Of a DNA stretch of 6,991 nt, positions 1-6,400 are shown piece after piece. This stretch comes from an uncultured Bacteroidota bacterium (GTDB lineage Bacteria > Bacteroidota > Bacteroidia > Bacteroidales > P3), in the NCBI GenBank assembly GCA_902766265.1, contig CACXCY010000256.1:1-6991 (forward strand). Direction: 5' to 3'. Both the position numbers and the translations under genes were made by a program. The notes below the pieces were generated by a model. That model worked only from the letters and a program-made list of their open reading frames with translations. It did no database searches and had not been told where the DNA came from. Within the stretch, counting starts at the first letter, position 1. Each line of letters starts with the position of its first letter.

Positions 1-1526
1 CGGCGCAGGCACAGCTCGCCAAGCTGCGTGCCTATCCCGACACCTATGCGGCTTGCGGCAGCGGGTCGCTGGTGCTCACTCCGTTGGTCAACGACACCAT
101 CTCAGCCAATTGCCGCGGTCTGCTGCCACAGATAGTGCAAGGCCCTTTCCACGGTCGCATCACCGCCACACAGAACGACACCATTTTCTATTCGGCCGAC
201 ACTCTGGGCGGCGACACGCTCCGCTATGCCATCACCTGTGAAGTGATGGTCAACGACACACTGACCGTCCTCTTCTCCGACACTTCATGGATTTATATCG
301 TCACCTCGCCGCTGCCCGACGCCTATGTCTCGGCGGCATGGGCAGATGTGCAGGGCGACACGGTGGCCGTCACCGTCAGTGTCTGCAACCAGGGATTTGC
401 CCCCTTGACGGCTCCCTATCAGCTTGCCCTCAGCTATATCGACGATTCACTTCTGCTGATGGACACGGTGTTGCGCCACTTGGCGGTCGGCAGCTGTGAC
501 ACGGTGGAACTGTTCTTGGAAGCCCCAACGTTCTGCGACATACAGACCGACAGCTTTGTCGTGCGGGTGAACAGCGACGGCTTGCATATTGCGGAGAACG
601 CCGGTATGCAGGCCGAATGCGACACCACCAACAACGTGATGGCCTTCTATGCGTTCAACCATAACGACTTCGCAACGCCTCATTCTTCGTTCACCATCGA
701 GCCCGACACCATCGGGTGTGCCCCATTTACCATCCGCATTGCCAACCGCACCACCGGTCGCAACAACTATATGTGGCGGTTCGGCGACGGCGAGGCATCA
801 CAGTCCTCCAGCCCGTCGCACGTCTATGGTCCGGGCAGTTTTCAGATTGCGTGCTATGTGACCAGCAGCGTAGGTTGTCAGGACTCACTGAGGATGGCCG
901 ACTCCATACGTGTCTACCCCACGCCGGTGGCCGAGTTCTCATGGTCGCCCGACAGCATCCCCATCGGTTATCCGTATATCTGGCTGCGCAACGACTCGCC
1001 GGCCGACAGTCTCAGTCGCAACTTCTTGTGGCTGGTTCAGCGTGGCTACGACGACACCACGCACTTCGATGTGCTCTACGACAGCATGGCATACTATGGA
1101 TGGAATGTCTCCGACCGTCCGCTGTATGAGACCTCCGAATATATTGTGCGGCTCGTTGCATACAGGGACTACCTCACGGTGCTCGGCGACACGCTGCGGT
1201 GCAGCGACACGGCCACTCACCGTGTGCCCATGAGAGGGCTCTTCCTACAGTTCCCCAACGTGGTGACCCCCAACGGCGACGGTGTCAACGACCGTTTCGT
1301 CATCCGTGGGCTATTGGAATCCAAGGGCTTCAGCCACAATATGCTCTACATCTACAACCGTTGGGGTCGGTGCATATACCATTGTGAGGACATCGACGAC
1401 GATGAGGACTTCTGGGATCCAGCCGCATCTAATGTCCCCACCGGCACCTATTTCTGGGTCTTCAAGGGCTCCGGCCTTTTGGGACAGGCCTATCGGCGCG
1501 GCACCGTCGAAGTGCTCAAGGAATAA
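1..1526 (+). CDS. T9SS type B (gliding-motility C-terminal domain) secreted PKD-domain protein, 5' partial
   Basis: The reading frame is already open at base 3 and runs to TAA at 1524-1526, so the 507 visible residues are the C-terminal part of a longer protein; the GTG at 72 is not a credible start. In order: a beta-rich stretch full of Asp-Thr pairs (nt 3-310); a CARDB-like beta-sandwich with YVSAAWADV and VTVSVCNQGFAPL (nt about 320-640); a PKD domain with the diagnostic WRFGDG and HVYGPGSFQI (nt about 680-920); a linker; and the C-terminal domain from about nt 1227, with FPNVVTPNGDGVNDRF, LYIYNRWG and PTGTYFWVF. That ending matches the gliding-motility-associated C-terminal family (CHU_C type), which in Bacteroidota routes cargo through the type IX secretion system to the cell surface or medium. 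By inference this is a surface or secreted adhesin-like protein; no catalytic domain is visible and the signal peptide would lie upstream of the window. A strong terminator follows the stop. Confidence 0.93.
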   Translation, partial: AQAQLAKLRAYPDTYAACGSGSLVLTPLVNDTISANCRGLLPQIVQGPFHGRITATQNDTIFYSADTLGGDTLRYAITCEVMVNDTLTVLFSDTSWIYIVTSPLPDAYVSAAWADVQGDTVAVTVSVCNQGFAPLTAPYQLALSYIDDSLLLMDTVLRHLAVGSCDTVELFLEAPTFCDIQTDSFVVRVNSDGLHIAENAGMQAECDTTNNVMAFYAFNHNDFATPHSSFTIEPDTIGCAPFTIRIANRTTGRNNYMWRFGDGEASQSSSPSHVYGPGSFQIACYVTSSVGCQDSLRMADSIRVYPTPVAEFSWSPDSIPIGYPYIWLRNDSPADSLSRNFLWLVQRGYDDTTHFDVLYDSMAYYGWNVSDRPLYETSEYIVRLVAYRDYLTVLGDTLRCSDTATHRVPMRGLFLQFPNVVTPNGDGVNDRFVIRGLLESKGFSHNMLYIYNRWGRCIYHCEDIDDDEDFWDPAASNVPTGTYFWVFKGSGLLGQAYRRGTVEVLKE

Positions 1527-1554
1527 TCCCCGTGGCTATATAATATATGGTATA

Positions 1555-1599
1555 AAAAAGTTCCGAAAGGTTTTCCCCTTCGGAACTTTTTAGTTTTTT
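1555..1599. terminator. Bidirectional intrinsic terminator between convergent genes
   Basis: A 13-bp perfect inverted repeat, AAAAAGTTCCGAA at 1555-1567 and TTCGGAACTTTTT at 1579-1591, encloses an 11-nt loop. On the plus strand it is followed by TTTTTAGTTTTTT and on the minus strand by a run of T's before TATACC. It sits 28 bp after the stop of the secreted-protein gene and 14 bp after the stop of the opposing 44-residue gene, so it can end both transcripts. Confidence 0.93.
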
Positions 1600-1613
1600 G
1601 CAGGAACTGTCGC

Positions 1614-1748
1614 TTATTCAGCGTTGATAATGGCTTTATGGACGGCGTTCCAACCTGCAGCATTGAGATTCCAGTTGTTGGTGGAGTTCTTGTTGCCTTG
1701 AACTCTAACTTTTCTTCTCTTTACCTTTTTGTTTGCATTAATACCCAT
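1614..1748 (-). CDS. Small basic protein of 44 residues, function unknown
   Basis: The minus strand from ATG (1748-1746) to TAA (1616-1614) encodes 44 residues beginning MGINANKKVKRRKVRVQGN and ending in WNAVHKAIINAE. The first 20 residues are highly basic (K/R cluster at 7-15) with no acidic residue; the second half is Asn-rich with two Trp (26 and 33) and could form a short amphipathic helix. There is no signal peptide or membrane segment. Three things support a real gene: a consensus Bacteroidota promoter about 80 bp upstream (1829-1859), an A/T-rich leader just before the ATG, and a strong terminator starting 14 bp past the stop. The gene is more AT-rich than its neighbours. The charge pattern suggests nucleic-acid or ribosome binding, but that is inference; I do not recognise the family. 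An alternative is that the transcript is a small RNA and the frame is incidental. Confidence 0.72.
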   Translation of the reverse strand: MGINANKKVKRRKVRVQGNKNSTNNWNLNAAGWNAVHKAIINAE

Positions 1749-1828
1749 GACATTATACGTTTTAATTGTTATTTAATTGCTTGATATAAAGTGAAAAGAA
1801 TGCGCTTTCTTCTTACGAAAACGTTCCG

Positions 1829-1859
1829 CAAAGTTATACTAAATATTTGATATGGCAAA
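1829..1859 (-). promoter_or_regulatory. Bacteroidota-type promoter for the 44-residue gene
   Basis: Read on the minus strand, TTTG (1859-1856) is followed by exactly 19 bp and then TAACTTTG (1836-1829). This matches the Bacteroidota primary sigma consensus TTTG-N19-TAnnTTTG in every specified base. Transcription should begin near 1823, giving a leader of about 75 nt before the ATG at 1748. Confidence 0.85.
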
Positions 1860-1920
1860 ATATTTCTTTGTTTTTCGCCTCTTGTGTTACATTTTCTGTG
1901 TGAATTCAAGGACGTGGTGT

Positions 1921-1947
1921 GCAGGGTATGTGCACATCCCAACCTGC
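1921..1947. other. Interrupted inverted repeat with a 10-bp palindrome downstream of birA
   Basis: GCAGG (1921-1925) and CCTGC (1943-1947) flank the perfect palindrome ATGTGCACAT (1928-1937), in the 235-bp gap between the birA stop and the 44-residue gene. It could fold at the 3' end of the birA transcript or be a protein site upstream of the small gene's promoter. No T-run follows, so it is not a standard intrinsic terminator. The rest of this gap holds the promoter and leader of the small gene. Confidence 0.3.
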
Positions 1948-1983
1948 GGACGGTGGAGACAACGGCATGGTTTGCCGTGCTGG

Positions 1984-2739
1984 CTATTCCATTGTGGGCT
2001 GTTGCGTGTGGGGAAGGAACAGGAGTTCTTTCAGCTGGCAGCTGAGGTGGGTGCCATCGTCGGATAGAAGTTGGAGGTGGCCGTAGGCGTTGACCCCTTC
2101 GATGGTGGCACGGAGTGTGCGCCCATGGTGGAGGAAAAGAGTGGGGAGGCCGCGGCGGTAGAGGAGACCGTGGTAGCAGGCGTCGATGGTTGTCGCATCG
2201 GTTCTTAGTTGCTCGTAGCGGCGTTGGATGCAATCAGTAAGCCCCTCCAGTGCTTCGCGCAAGGGGAGGGAGTGGCCGGTGAGCATAACGAGCGACACGG
2301 GGTTGGGTATCCAGTCGGGGAAACGGGTCTGGTTGATGTTGAGACCGATGCCGCACACGGCACTGGCCACACGGTCACCCGAGAGATGCACGGAGGTGAG
2401 CATGCCGCAGATTTTGCGTCCGTCCACATAGATGTCGTTGGGCCACTTGATGAGCGGCTCGGCTGCGATGGTGGCGAGGTGCAAACGCAGCCAGTCGCAT
2501 ACGCCGAGCGATAGCGCCTGTGTCAGTCCGAACTGTTTGGCGGCGGCAAGGAATCTGGGGTGGAGTACGATACTGAACGTCAGGTTCAGTCCTGGCTCGC
2601 TCTCCCAGTGGTTTCCTCGCTGGCCGATGCCGGCGGTCTGTTCGCGGGCACAAACGACAGCGAACTCCTCGACCTCGTCCAGGTCAAGGAGTTCGCAGTA
2701 CTTGTTGGTAGACTCCAGGGAGTCGAAGATGTGGTACAT
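1984..2739 (-). CDS. birA: Biotin--[acetyl-CoA carboxylase] ligase, catalytic-domain-only form
   Basis: This cytosolic enzyme activates biotin with ATP to biotinyl-AMP and transfers it to the acceptor lysine of biotin carboxyl carrier proteins. The 251-residue product fits the BirA/LplA catalytic family: DSLESTNKY at 6-14, the glycine-rich adenylate loop GIGQRGNHW at 37-45, LNLTFSIVL at 51-59, KWPNDIYVDGRKICGML at 98-114 (with the usual catalytic lysine region) and VCGIGLNIN at 128-136, then a small SH3-like C-terminal domain (about 200-243). There is no N-terminal helix-turn-helix, so it should be a ligase without the repressor function of E. coli BirA. The loop carries Ile38 where the family commonly has Arg (GRGQRG). 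The ATG at 2739 places the conserved STN motif at the expected distance and lies 10 bp after the frr stop, so it is probably cotranscribed with frr and pyrH. Confidence 0.93.
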   Translation of the reverse strand: MYHIFDSLESTNKYCELLDLDEVEEFAVVCAREQTAGIGQRGNHWESEPGLNLTFSIVLHPRFLAAAKQFGLTQALSLGVCDWLRLHLATIAAEPLIKWPNDIYVDGRKICGMLTSVHLSGDRVASAVCGIGLNINQTRFPDWIPNPVSLVMLTGHSLPLREALEGLTDCIQRRYEQLRTDATTIDACYHGLLYRRGLPTLFLHHGRTLRATIEGVNAYGHLQLLSDDGTHLSCQLKELLFLPHTQQPTME

Positions 2740-2749
2740 CGCCGCAGGG

Positions 2750-3313
2750 CTATACCGTCATAATCTCTTTCTCCTTGGCGGCGTAGACCTTGTCGCACTC
2801 GCCGATGAACTTGTCGGTGATGTCTTGGATTTCCTTTTCCACCTGCTTCACCTCATCTTCAGGGACGGACTTGTCCTTGAGTTTCTTCACCTTGTCCATG
2901 ACGTTGCGGCGGGCGTTGCGCACGTTGACCTTGCCGTTCTCGGCCTCGGCCTTGGCGGCCTTGCAGAGCTCTTTGCGGCGTTCCTCGGTGAGGGGAGGGA
3001 TGGTGATGCGGAGGATGTCGCCCTCATGGCGTGGCGTGAAGCCCAGGTTGGCGTCGAGGATGGCCTTGTTGATGGCTCCGATGATGGTCTTTTCCCACGG
3101 CTGGATGATGATGGTGCGTGGGTCGGGGGTGTTGATGTTGGCCACCTGGCTGATTTCGGTGGGGGCGCCGTAGTAGTCAACCTTCACGCCGTCGAGCATG
3201 GCGGGGTTGGACTTGCTGGCGCGGATCTTGGCCAGTTCCTTCTCAAGGAAGTTGACCGCATTCTGCATGCTGTTCTTCGCCTCGGCGATGCAGTTCTTCG
3301 ATAAGTCGTTCAT
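2750..3313 (-). CDS. frr: Ribosome recycling factor
   Basis: Frr acts with EF-G to split post-termination ribosomes so the subunits can be reused. The 187-residue product is the usual family length (about 185). Visible family features are KIRASKSNPAMLDGVKVDYYG at 29-49 (the conserved R-x-x-K/R-x-N/S-P hinge region), TPDPRTIIIQPWEKT at 62-76, IPPLTEERRKEL at 105-116, and the long helix of the three-helix bundle with VRNARRNVMDKVKKL at 131-145. The start ATG at 3313 gives a standard N-terminus. It lies 52 bp downstream of pyrH and 10 bp upstream of birA on the same strand; pyrH-frr is a widely conserved pair in bacteria. No promoter of the TAnnTTTG form is visible in the 52-bp gap, which supports cotranscription. 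Confidence 0.98.
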   Translation of the reverse strand: MNDLSKNCIAEAKNSMQNAVNFLEKELAKIRASKSNPAMLDGVKVDYYGAPTEISQVANINTPDPRTIIIQPWEKTIIGAINKAILDANLGFTPRHEGDILRITIPPLTEERRKELCKAAKAEAENGKVNVRNARRNVMDKVKKLKDKSVPEDEVKQVEKEIQDITDKFIGECDKVYAAKEKEIMTV

Positions 3314-3365
3314 AATGTATGACGTTTTTAGATTCTTGATTCGTTATGGATTAGGCGTTATCGGC

Positions 3366-4076
3366 CTATTCGCCGCTCACCTCGGTGCCAATGTTCTCGC
3401 CGCTGACTACACGGAGCAGGTTGCCGGGCTTGTTCATGTCGAACACGTAGATGGGCAGGTTGTTCTCCTCGCAGAGGGCGAAGGCCGTGAGGTCCATTAC
3501 CTTGAGGCGGCGTGCAAGGGCCTCCTTGAAGGTGAGGGTGTCGAACTTGGTGGCTGTGGGGTCTTTCTCGGGGTCGGCAGTGTATACACCGTCGACGCGT
3601 GTGCCTTTCAGGATGGCGTCGGCCTGAATCTCCACGGCGCGCAGTGCCGACGCGGTGTCGGTGGTGAAGAATGGATTGCCGCTGCCGCCGCCGATGACGA
3701 CGACTTTGCCTTCGCGCAGTGCCTTGATGGCGCGGCGACGGCTCATTTCCTTGCATATCGGCTCTATGGCCAGTCCGGAAAGGAGCTCCGTGCGCAGTCC
3801 CTGTTTCTCCAGTTCGGCTTGCAGAGCCATGCTGTTGATGAGCGTGGCCAGCATGCCCATGTAGTCGCCTTGCACGCGGTCCATACCCTTGGCGGCTCCG
3901 CTGAGGCCGCGGAAAATGTTGCCGCCGCCGATGACGACAGCCACTTCCACGCCGCTCTCCACGGCTTGCTTGATGTCGCGAGCATATTGCTCCAGCATGG
4001 CCGGTGAGATGCCGTAGTTCTGCGAACCCATCAGGGACTCGCCGCTCAATTTCAACAGTACTCGATGGTATTTCAT
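3366..4076 (-). CDS. pyrH: UMP kinase (uridylate kinase)
   Basis: PyrH phosphorylates UMP to UDP with ATP, the entry to UTP and CTP synthesis; the bacterial enzyme is a cytosolic hexamer of the amino-acid-kinase fold. The 236-residue product is full length. Signature stretches are KLSGESLMG at 9-17, VVIGGGNIFRG at 47-57 (phosphate-binding loop), DRVQGDYMGMLATLIN at 66-81, GGSGNPFFTTDTA at 130-142 (nucleotide and UMP contact region), KGTRVDGVYTADP at 157-169 and MDLTA at 194-198. The ATG at 4076 starts the protein directly at MKYHRVLLKLSGE, as in homologues. It is the first gene of the pyrH-frr-birA run; a possible promoter lies about 80 bp upstream at 4158-4165. Confidence 0.98.
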   Translation of the reverse strand: MKYHRVLLKLSGESLMGSQNYGISPAMLEQYARDIKQAVESGVEVAVVIGGGNIFRGLSGAAKGMDRVQGDYMGMLATLINSMALQAELEKQGLRTELLSGLAIEPICKEMSRRRAIKALREGKVVVIGGGSGNPFFTTDTASALRAVEIQADAILKGTRVDGVYTADPEKDPTATKFDTLTFKEALARRLKVMDLTAFALCEENNLPIYVFDMNKPGNLLRVVSGENIGTEVSGE

Positions 4077-4157
4077 TGTTCGGGGATATTGTCTTTAGGT
4101 GGTAATTGTTTGATATCTACTCTATAACACGGGACAGCTCCGTTTGTTACGGTGTGA

Positions 4158-4165
4158 CGAAGATA
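4158..4165 (-). promoter_or_regulatory. Possible promoter -7 element for pyrH-frr-birA
   Basis: The minus strand reads TATCTTCG here, one base away from the Bacteroidota TAnnTTTG element. It sits in an AT-rich patch between the putative comF terminator and pyrH and would give a leader of about 75 nt. No clear TTTG is present 19 bp upstream, so this is tentative. Confidence 0.4.
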
Positions 4166-4198
4166 AGAAAAATATTGTAAACGGGCAGACCATGCGCG

Positions 4199-4238
4199 AA
4201 AAAAACTTGTTCCGCCGCCGGCAGCAGGGGGGAGGAAC
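4199..4238 (-). terminator. Probable intrinsic terminator downstream of comF
   Basis: On the minus strand GTTCC (4238-4234) pairs with GGAAC (4213-4209) around a C- and GC-rich 20-nt loop, and seven T's follow (4205-4199). The stem is short. The position, about 80 bp past the comF stop and before the pyrH promoter candidate, is what a terminator separating the two units would need. Confidence 0.5.
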
Positions 4239-4317
4239 GCTGCTTGTGGAGGGCGGCGCGGGGTTCGTGGAGAATGTAATATGGCTCGTGGGGAACAGGG
4301 TAGGGCATGCGGAGGAC

Positions 4318-5010
4318 TTAGTAGTCGCCGGCCACGGCCAGTGTGGCTATGCTGACACGCACGCCGTCGATGGCCAGCAGGGGCTGGCAGGCGGCTTCGA
4401 CGGTGGCACCGGTGGTCATCACGTCGTCGACAAGCAGCAGATGGCGCCCTGCGAAGAGTTCGGGTTGCCGCACGGCGAAGACGCCTTCCATGTTCGCCAT
4501 GCGGTCGATGCGACTCTTGTGGGTCTGCGACTCGGTGTAGACCGTGCGCACCAGGTTGTCCACGCTTATCGGGCGAGGGAAACTCTCGGCGATGCCGCGG
4601 CATAGCTCAAGCGACTGGTTGTATCCGCGACGGCGCTGTTTGCGGCGGTGCAGCGGCACAGGCACCAGCAGCTCCACGCCGTCGAAGCGGTGCGATGCCG
4701 CGAGCTCTTCGCCCATGAAGCGCCCCATGGTGTGCGCCAGCCCAATCTCGCCGCGATATTTGATGTTGTGCAGCATGGTTTGCGTGGTGTTGCCCTCGCG
4801 GAAGAAGACGCTGGCCGTCACCGCCTCGCAGTCCACCCGTCCGCGCAGCCGCAGCGCCGCCAGGTTGTCGGGCAGCGTGGCGTAGTGGGTCAGCGGCAGC
4901 GTCTCCATGCAGCGGGTGCACACGTCGTGCTCGCTGCCCACCAGCGGCGCGCCGCAGCAGCAACAGCAGTGGGGAAAGAAGAGCCGGCGGAGGTTGCGCA
5001 GGATGGTCAT
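4318..5010 (-). CDS. ComF-family phosphoribosyltransferase-like protein
   Basis: The 230-residue product has the two-part ComF layout. An N-terminal zinc-binding segment (13-45) holds five consecutive cysteines (15-19) and C31-x2-C34. A type I phosphoribosyltransferase fold follows, with VPVPLHRRKQRRRGYNQS at 117-133, TESQTHKSRIDRMANM at 159-174 and the PRPP loop LLLVDDVMTTGATV at 191-204. ComF/GntX proteins are linked to DNA uptake in naturally competent bacteria, but the family is widespread and its reaction is unsettled, so uptake is not implied here. I chose the ATG at 5010 over the upstream in-frame TTG at 5040 because that TTG lies inside the probable promoter element at 5038-5045. It is divergent from lpxK and on the same strand as pyrH, from which it is separated by 241 bp and a likely terminator. 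Confidence 0.9.
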   Translation of the reverse strand: MTILRNLRRLFFPHCCCCCGAPLVGSEHDVCTRCMETLPLTHYATLPDNLAALRLRGRVDCEAVTASVFFREGNTTQTMLHNIKYRGEIGLAHTMGRFMGEELAASHRFDGVELLVPVPLHRRKQRRRGYNQSLELCRGIAESFPRPISVDNLVRTVYTESQTHKSRIDRMANMEGVFAVRQPELFAGRHLLLVDDVMTTGATVEAACQPLLAIDGVRVSIATLAVAGDY

Positions 5011-5037
5011 CGGTGGAAAAGTGTCGGTTTCGGGATG

Positions 5038-5045
5038 CAAAAGTA
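5038..5045 (-). promoter_or_regulatory. Probable comF promoter -7 element
   Basis: The minus strand reads TACTTTTG, a full match to TAnnTTTG, about 28 bp before the comF ATG at 5010. No good TTTG lies at the 19-bp spacing; the nearest is at 12 bp. The expected transcription start leaves a leader of about 20 nt. Confidence 0.55.
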
Positions 5046-5131
5046 CACAAAATCCTGCAAACGGCGCGTGCCGGAGGGGGCGTTATTCCGTCATTTCGGT
5101 GTTACTTTGCCGTCAATTAGAAAATTATCCG

Positions 5132-5139
5132 TACTTTTG
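5132..5139 (+). promoter_or_regulatory. Probable lpxK promoter -7 element
   Basis: TACTTTTG matches TAnnTTTG in full, and a TTTG lies 22 bp upstream (slightly more than the usual 19). Transcription should start near 5145, giving a leader of about 60 nt that contains a small hairpin (CTGTC and GACAG around a 5-nt loop near 5163-5177). The element is the mirror image of the comF element at 5038-5045. Confidence 0.6.
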
Positions 5140-5208
5140 CAGCATCGTTCACTGGCCCGCATCCTGTCGCGGTGACAGCCGCAGGGTGCCCGCCCAACAA
5201 GAAAAGAG

Positions 5209-6315
5209 ATGACTAAAGCAAGGAAAATCGCCTCCTATGTGCTCTTCCCGCTCTCGATGTGGTACGGCATCGGCGTGATGCTGCGCAATCTGATGTTCGC
5301 CCTGGGTATCAAGCGCGAGACGGCACCGCATGTGACCACCATCGGTGTGGGCAACCTGTCCACCGGCGGCACGGGCAAGACGCCCATGACTGAACACCTG
5401 CTGCGACTGCTGTCGGACGACTACGCCACCGCCTTCCTCAGCCGCGGCTACAAGCGCAGGACCAAGGGCTTCGTGCTGGCCGACGGCGAGCCCGACGCCG
5501 GCCGTCTCGGCGACGAGGCCGCCATGGTGGCCGCCAAGTTCCCCGGGGTGACCGTCGCCGTGTGCGAGCAGCGCTTGGCGGGCATCCGCCGCCTCATGCA
5601 GGGCGAGCACCGCCCCGATGTCGTGGTGCTCGACGACGTGTACCAGCACCGCCAGGTGAAACCTACGGTCAACATACTGCTCACCGAGTACGGGCGCCCC
5701 TTCTTCCGCGACCGCATCCTGCCCTTCGGCAACCTGCGCGAGTTCCGTTCGGCACGTCACCGCGCCAACATCGTCATCGTCACCAAGTGCCCCGAGAAGC
5801 TCGACCCCGTGACCAAGCACAACATCCTGCTCGACCTCCGCGTGCGCAACACCCAGAAGGTGTTCTTCTCCTATCTCGAATACGGCCAGCCGCAACCCCT
5901 CTTCGACCCCGTGGGCGCCGACCCCGAGGGGGCCAGCCACGTGCTGCTCCTCTGCGGCATCGCCAATCCGCGTCCGCTGGTCGACCACGTCGGCAAGAAC
6001 CGCACCGTCGTCCTGCGGCAGTTCCCCGACCACCACGCCTTCACCGCCAAGGAAATCCTCCAGGTGGTGCAGGACTTCGAGGCCATCGAGGCCGACAGCA
6101 AGATTATCCTCACCACCGAGAAGGACGCCGCGCGGCTGCGTGCCCCCCAGCAGGCCGAGCTCCTGCAAGGGCTGCCCGTCTACCAGCTGCCCGTCCAGGT
6201 GCGCTTCCACCCGCAGCACGACTACGACTTCGACACCTGCATCCGCTCCAGCGTGAAGGAGAACATCACCTTCCTCCACAGCCTGCACACCGCCATGAAC
6301 ACCTTCCGTGGCTGA
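5209..6315 (+). CDS. lpxK: Tetraacyldisaccharide 4'-kinase
   Basis: LpxK adds the 4'-phosphate to tetraacyldisaccharide 1-phosphate, making lipid IVA on the inner face of the inner membrane. The 368-residue product shows a hydrophobic N-terminal anchor helix (about 8-33), the P-loop GVGNLSTGGTGKTP at 46-59, LSRGYKRRTKGF at 78-88, GDEA at 101-104 (commonly GDEP), the Walker B-like VVVLDDVYQHR at 138-148, FGNLREFRSARHRAN at 173-187, FPDHHAF at 272-278 and TTEKDAARL at 302-310. The FPDH histidine corresponds, from memory, to a catalytic histidine of the family. Length is within the range of Bacteroidota LpxK. The ATG at 5209 follows an A-rich AACAAGAAAAGAG leader and places the anchor helix at the N-terminus. 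The gene is the most GC-rich in the window at third positions. No intrinsic terminator follows, so read-through toward the HU-like gene is possible. Confidence 0.96.
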   Translation: MTKARKIASYVLFPLSMWYGIGVMLRNLMFALGIKRETAPHVTTIGVGNLSTGGTGKTPMTEHLLRLLSDDYATAFLSRGYKRRTKGFVLADGEPDAGRLGDEAAMVAAKFPGVTVAVCEQRLAGIRRLMQGEHRPDVVVLDDVYQHRQVKPTVNILLTEYGRPFFRDRILPFGNLREFRSARHRANIVIVTKCPEKLDPVTKHNILLDLRVRNTQKVFFSYLEYGQPQPLFDPVGADPEGASHVLLLCGIANPRPLVDHVGKNRTVVLRQFPDHHAFTAKEILQVVQDFEAIEADSKIILTTEKDAARLRAPQQAELLQGLPVYQLPVQVRFHPQHDYDFDTCIRSSVKENITFLHSLHTAMNTFRG

Positions 6316-6400
6316 ACGCCGACAGGCGGCCCGTCCTAACCAACGCCCATGATATGAATGCGAACAAAGCCAGCGAAACCCCCGAAAGAGGGGCTGCGAA

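Noticed and set aside
72..74. GTG at 72 as the start of the secreted-protein gene
   Set aside because: The frame stays open upstream to the window edge with coherent protein sequence, there is no ribosome binding site, and a secreted protein would need a signal peptide that is absent here.
2432..3304. Plus-strand open frame of 290 codons opposite birA and frr
   Set aside because: It spans the antisense of two clearly conserved genes and their junction, has low-complexity Val/Leu/Asp/Gly composition and no motif.
3198..4007. Plus-strand open frame of 269 codons opposite pyrH
   Set aside because: It is antisense to a full-length UMP kinase with all signature motifs; composition is typical of a GC-rich shadow frame.
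4725..4736. Stray copy of the repeat core inside comF (CGCACACCATGG on the minus strand)
   Set aside because: The 12-nt match to the unit at 6511 encodes part of an ordinary AHTMG stretch of the protein, lacks the full palindrome and has no neighbouring copy at 22 bp, so chance is the simpler explanation.
5011..5040. Longer ComF start at the TTG at 5040
   Set aside because: The TTG is part of the TACTTTTG promoter element, so the transcript would begin after it; the ATG at 5010 gives the family's normal N-terminus.
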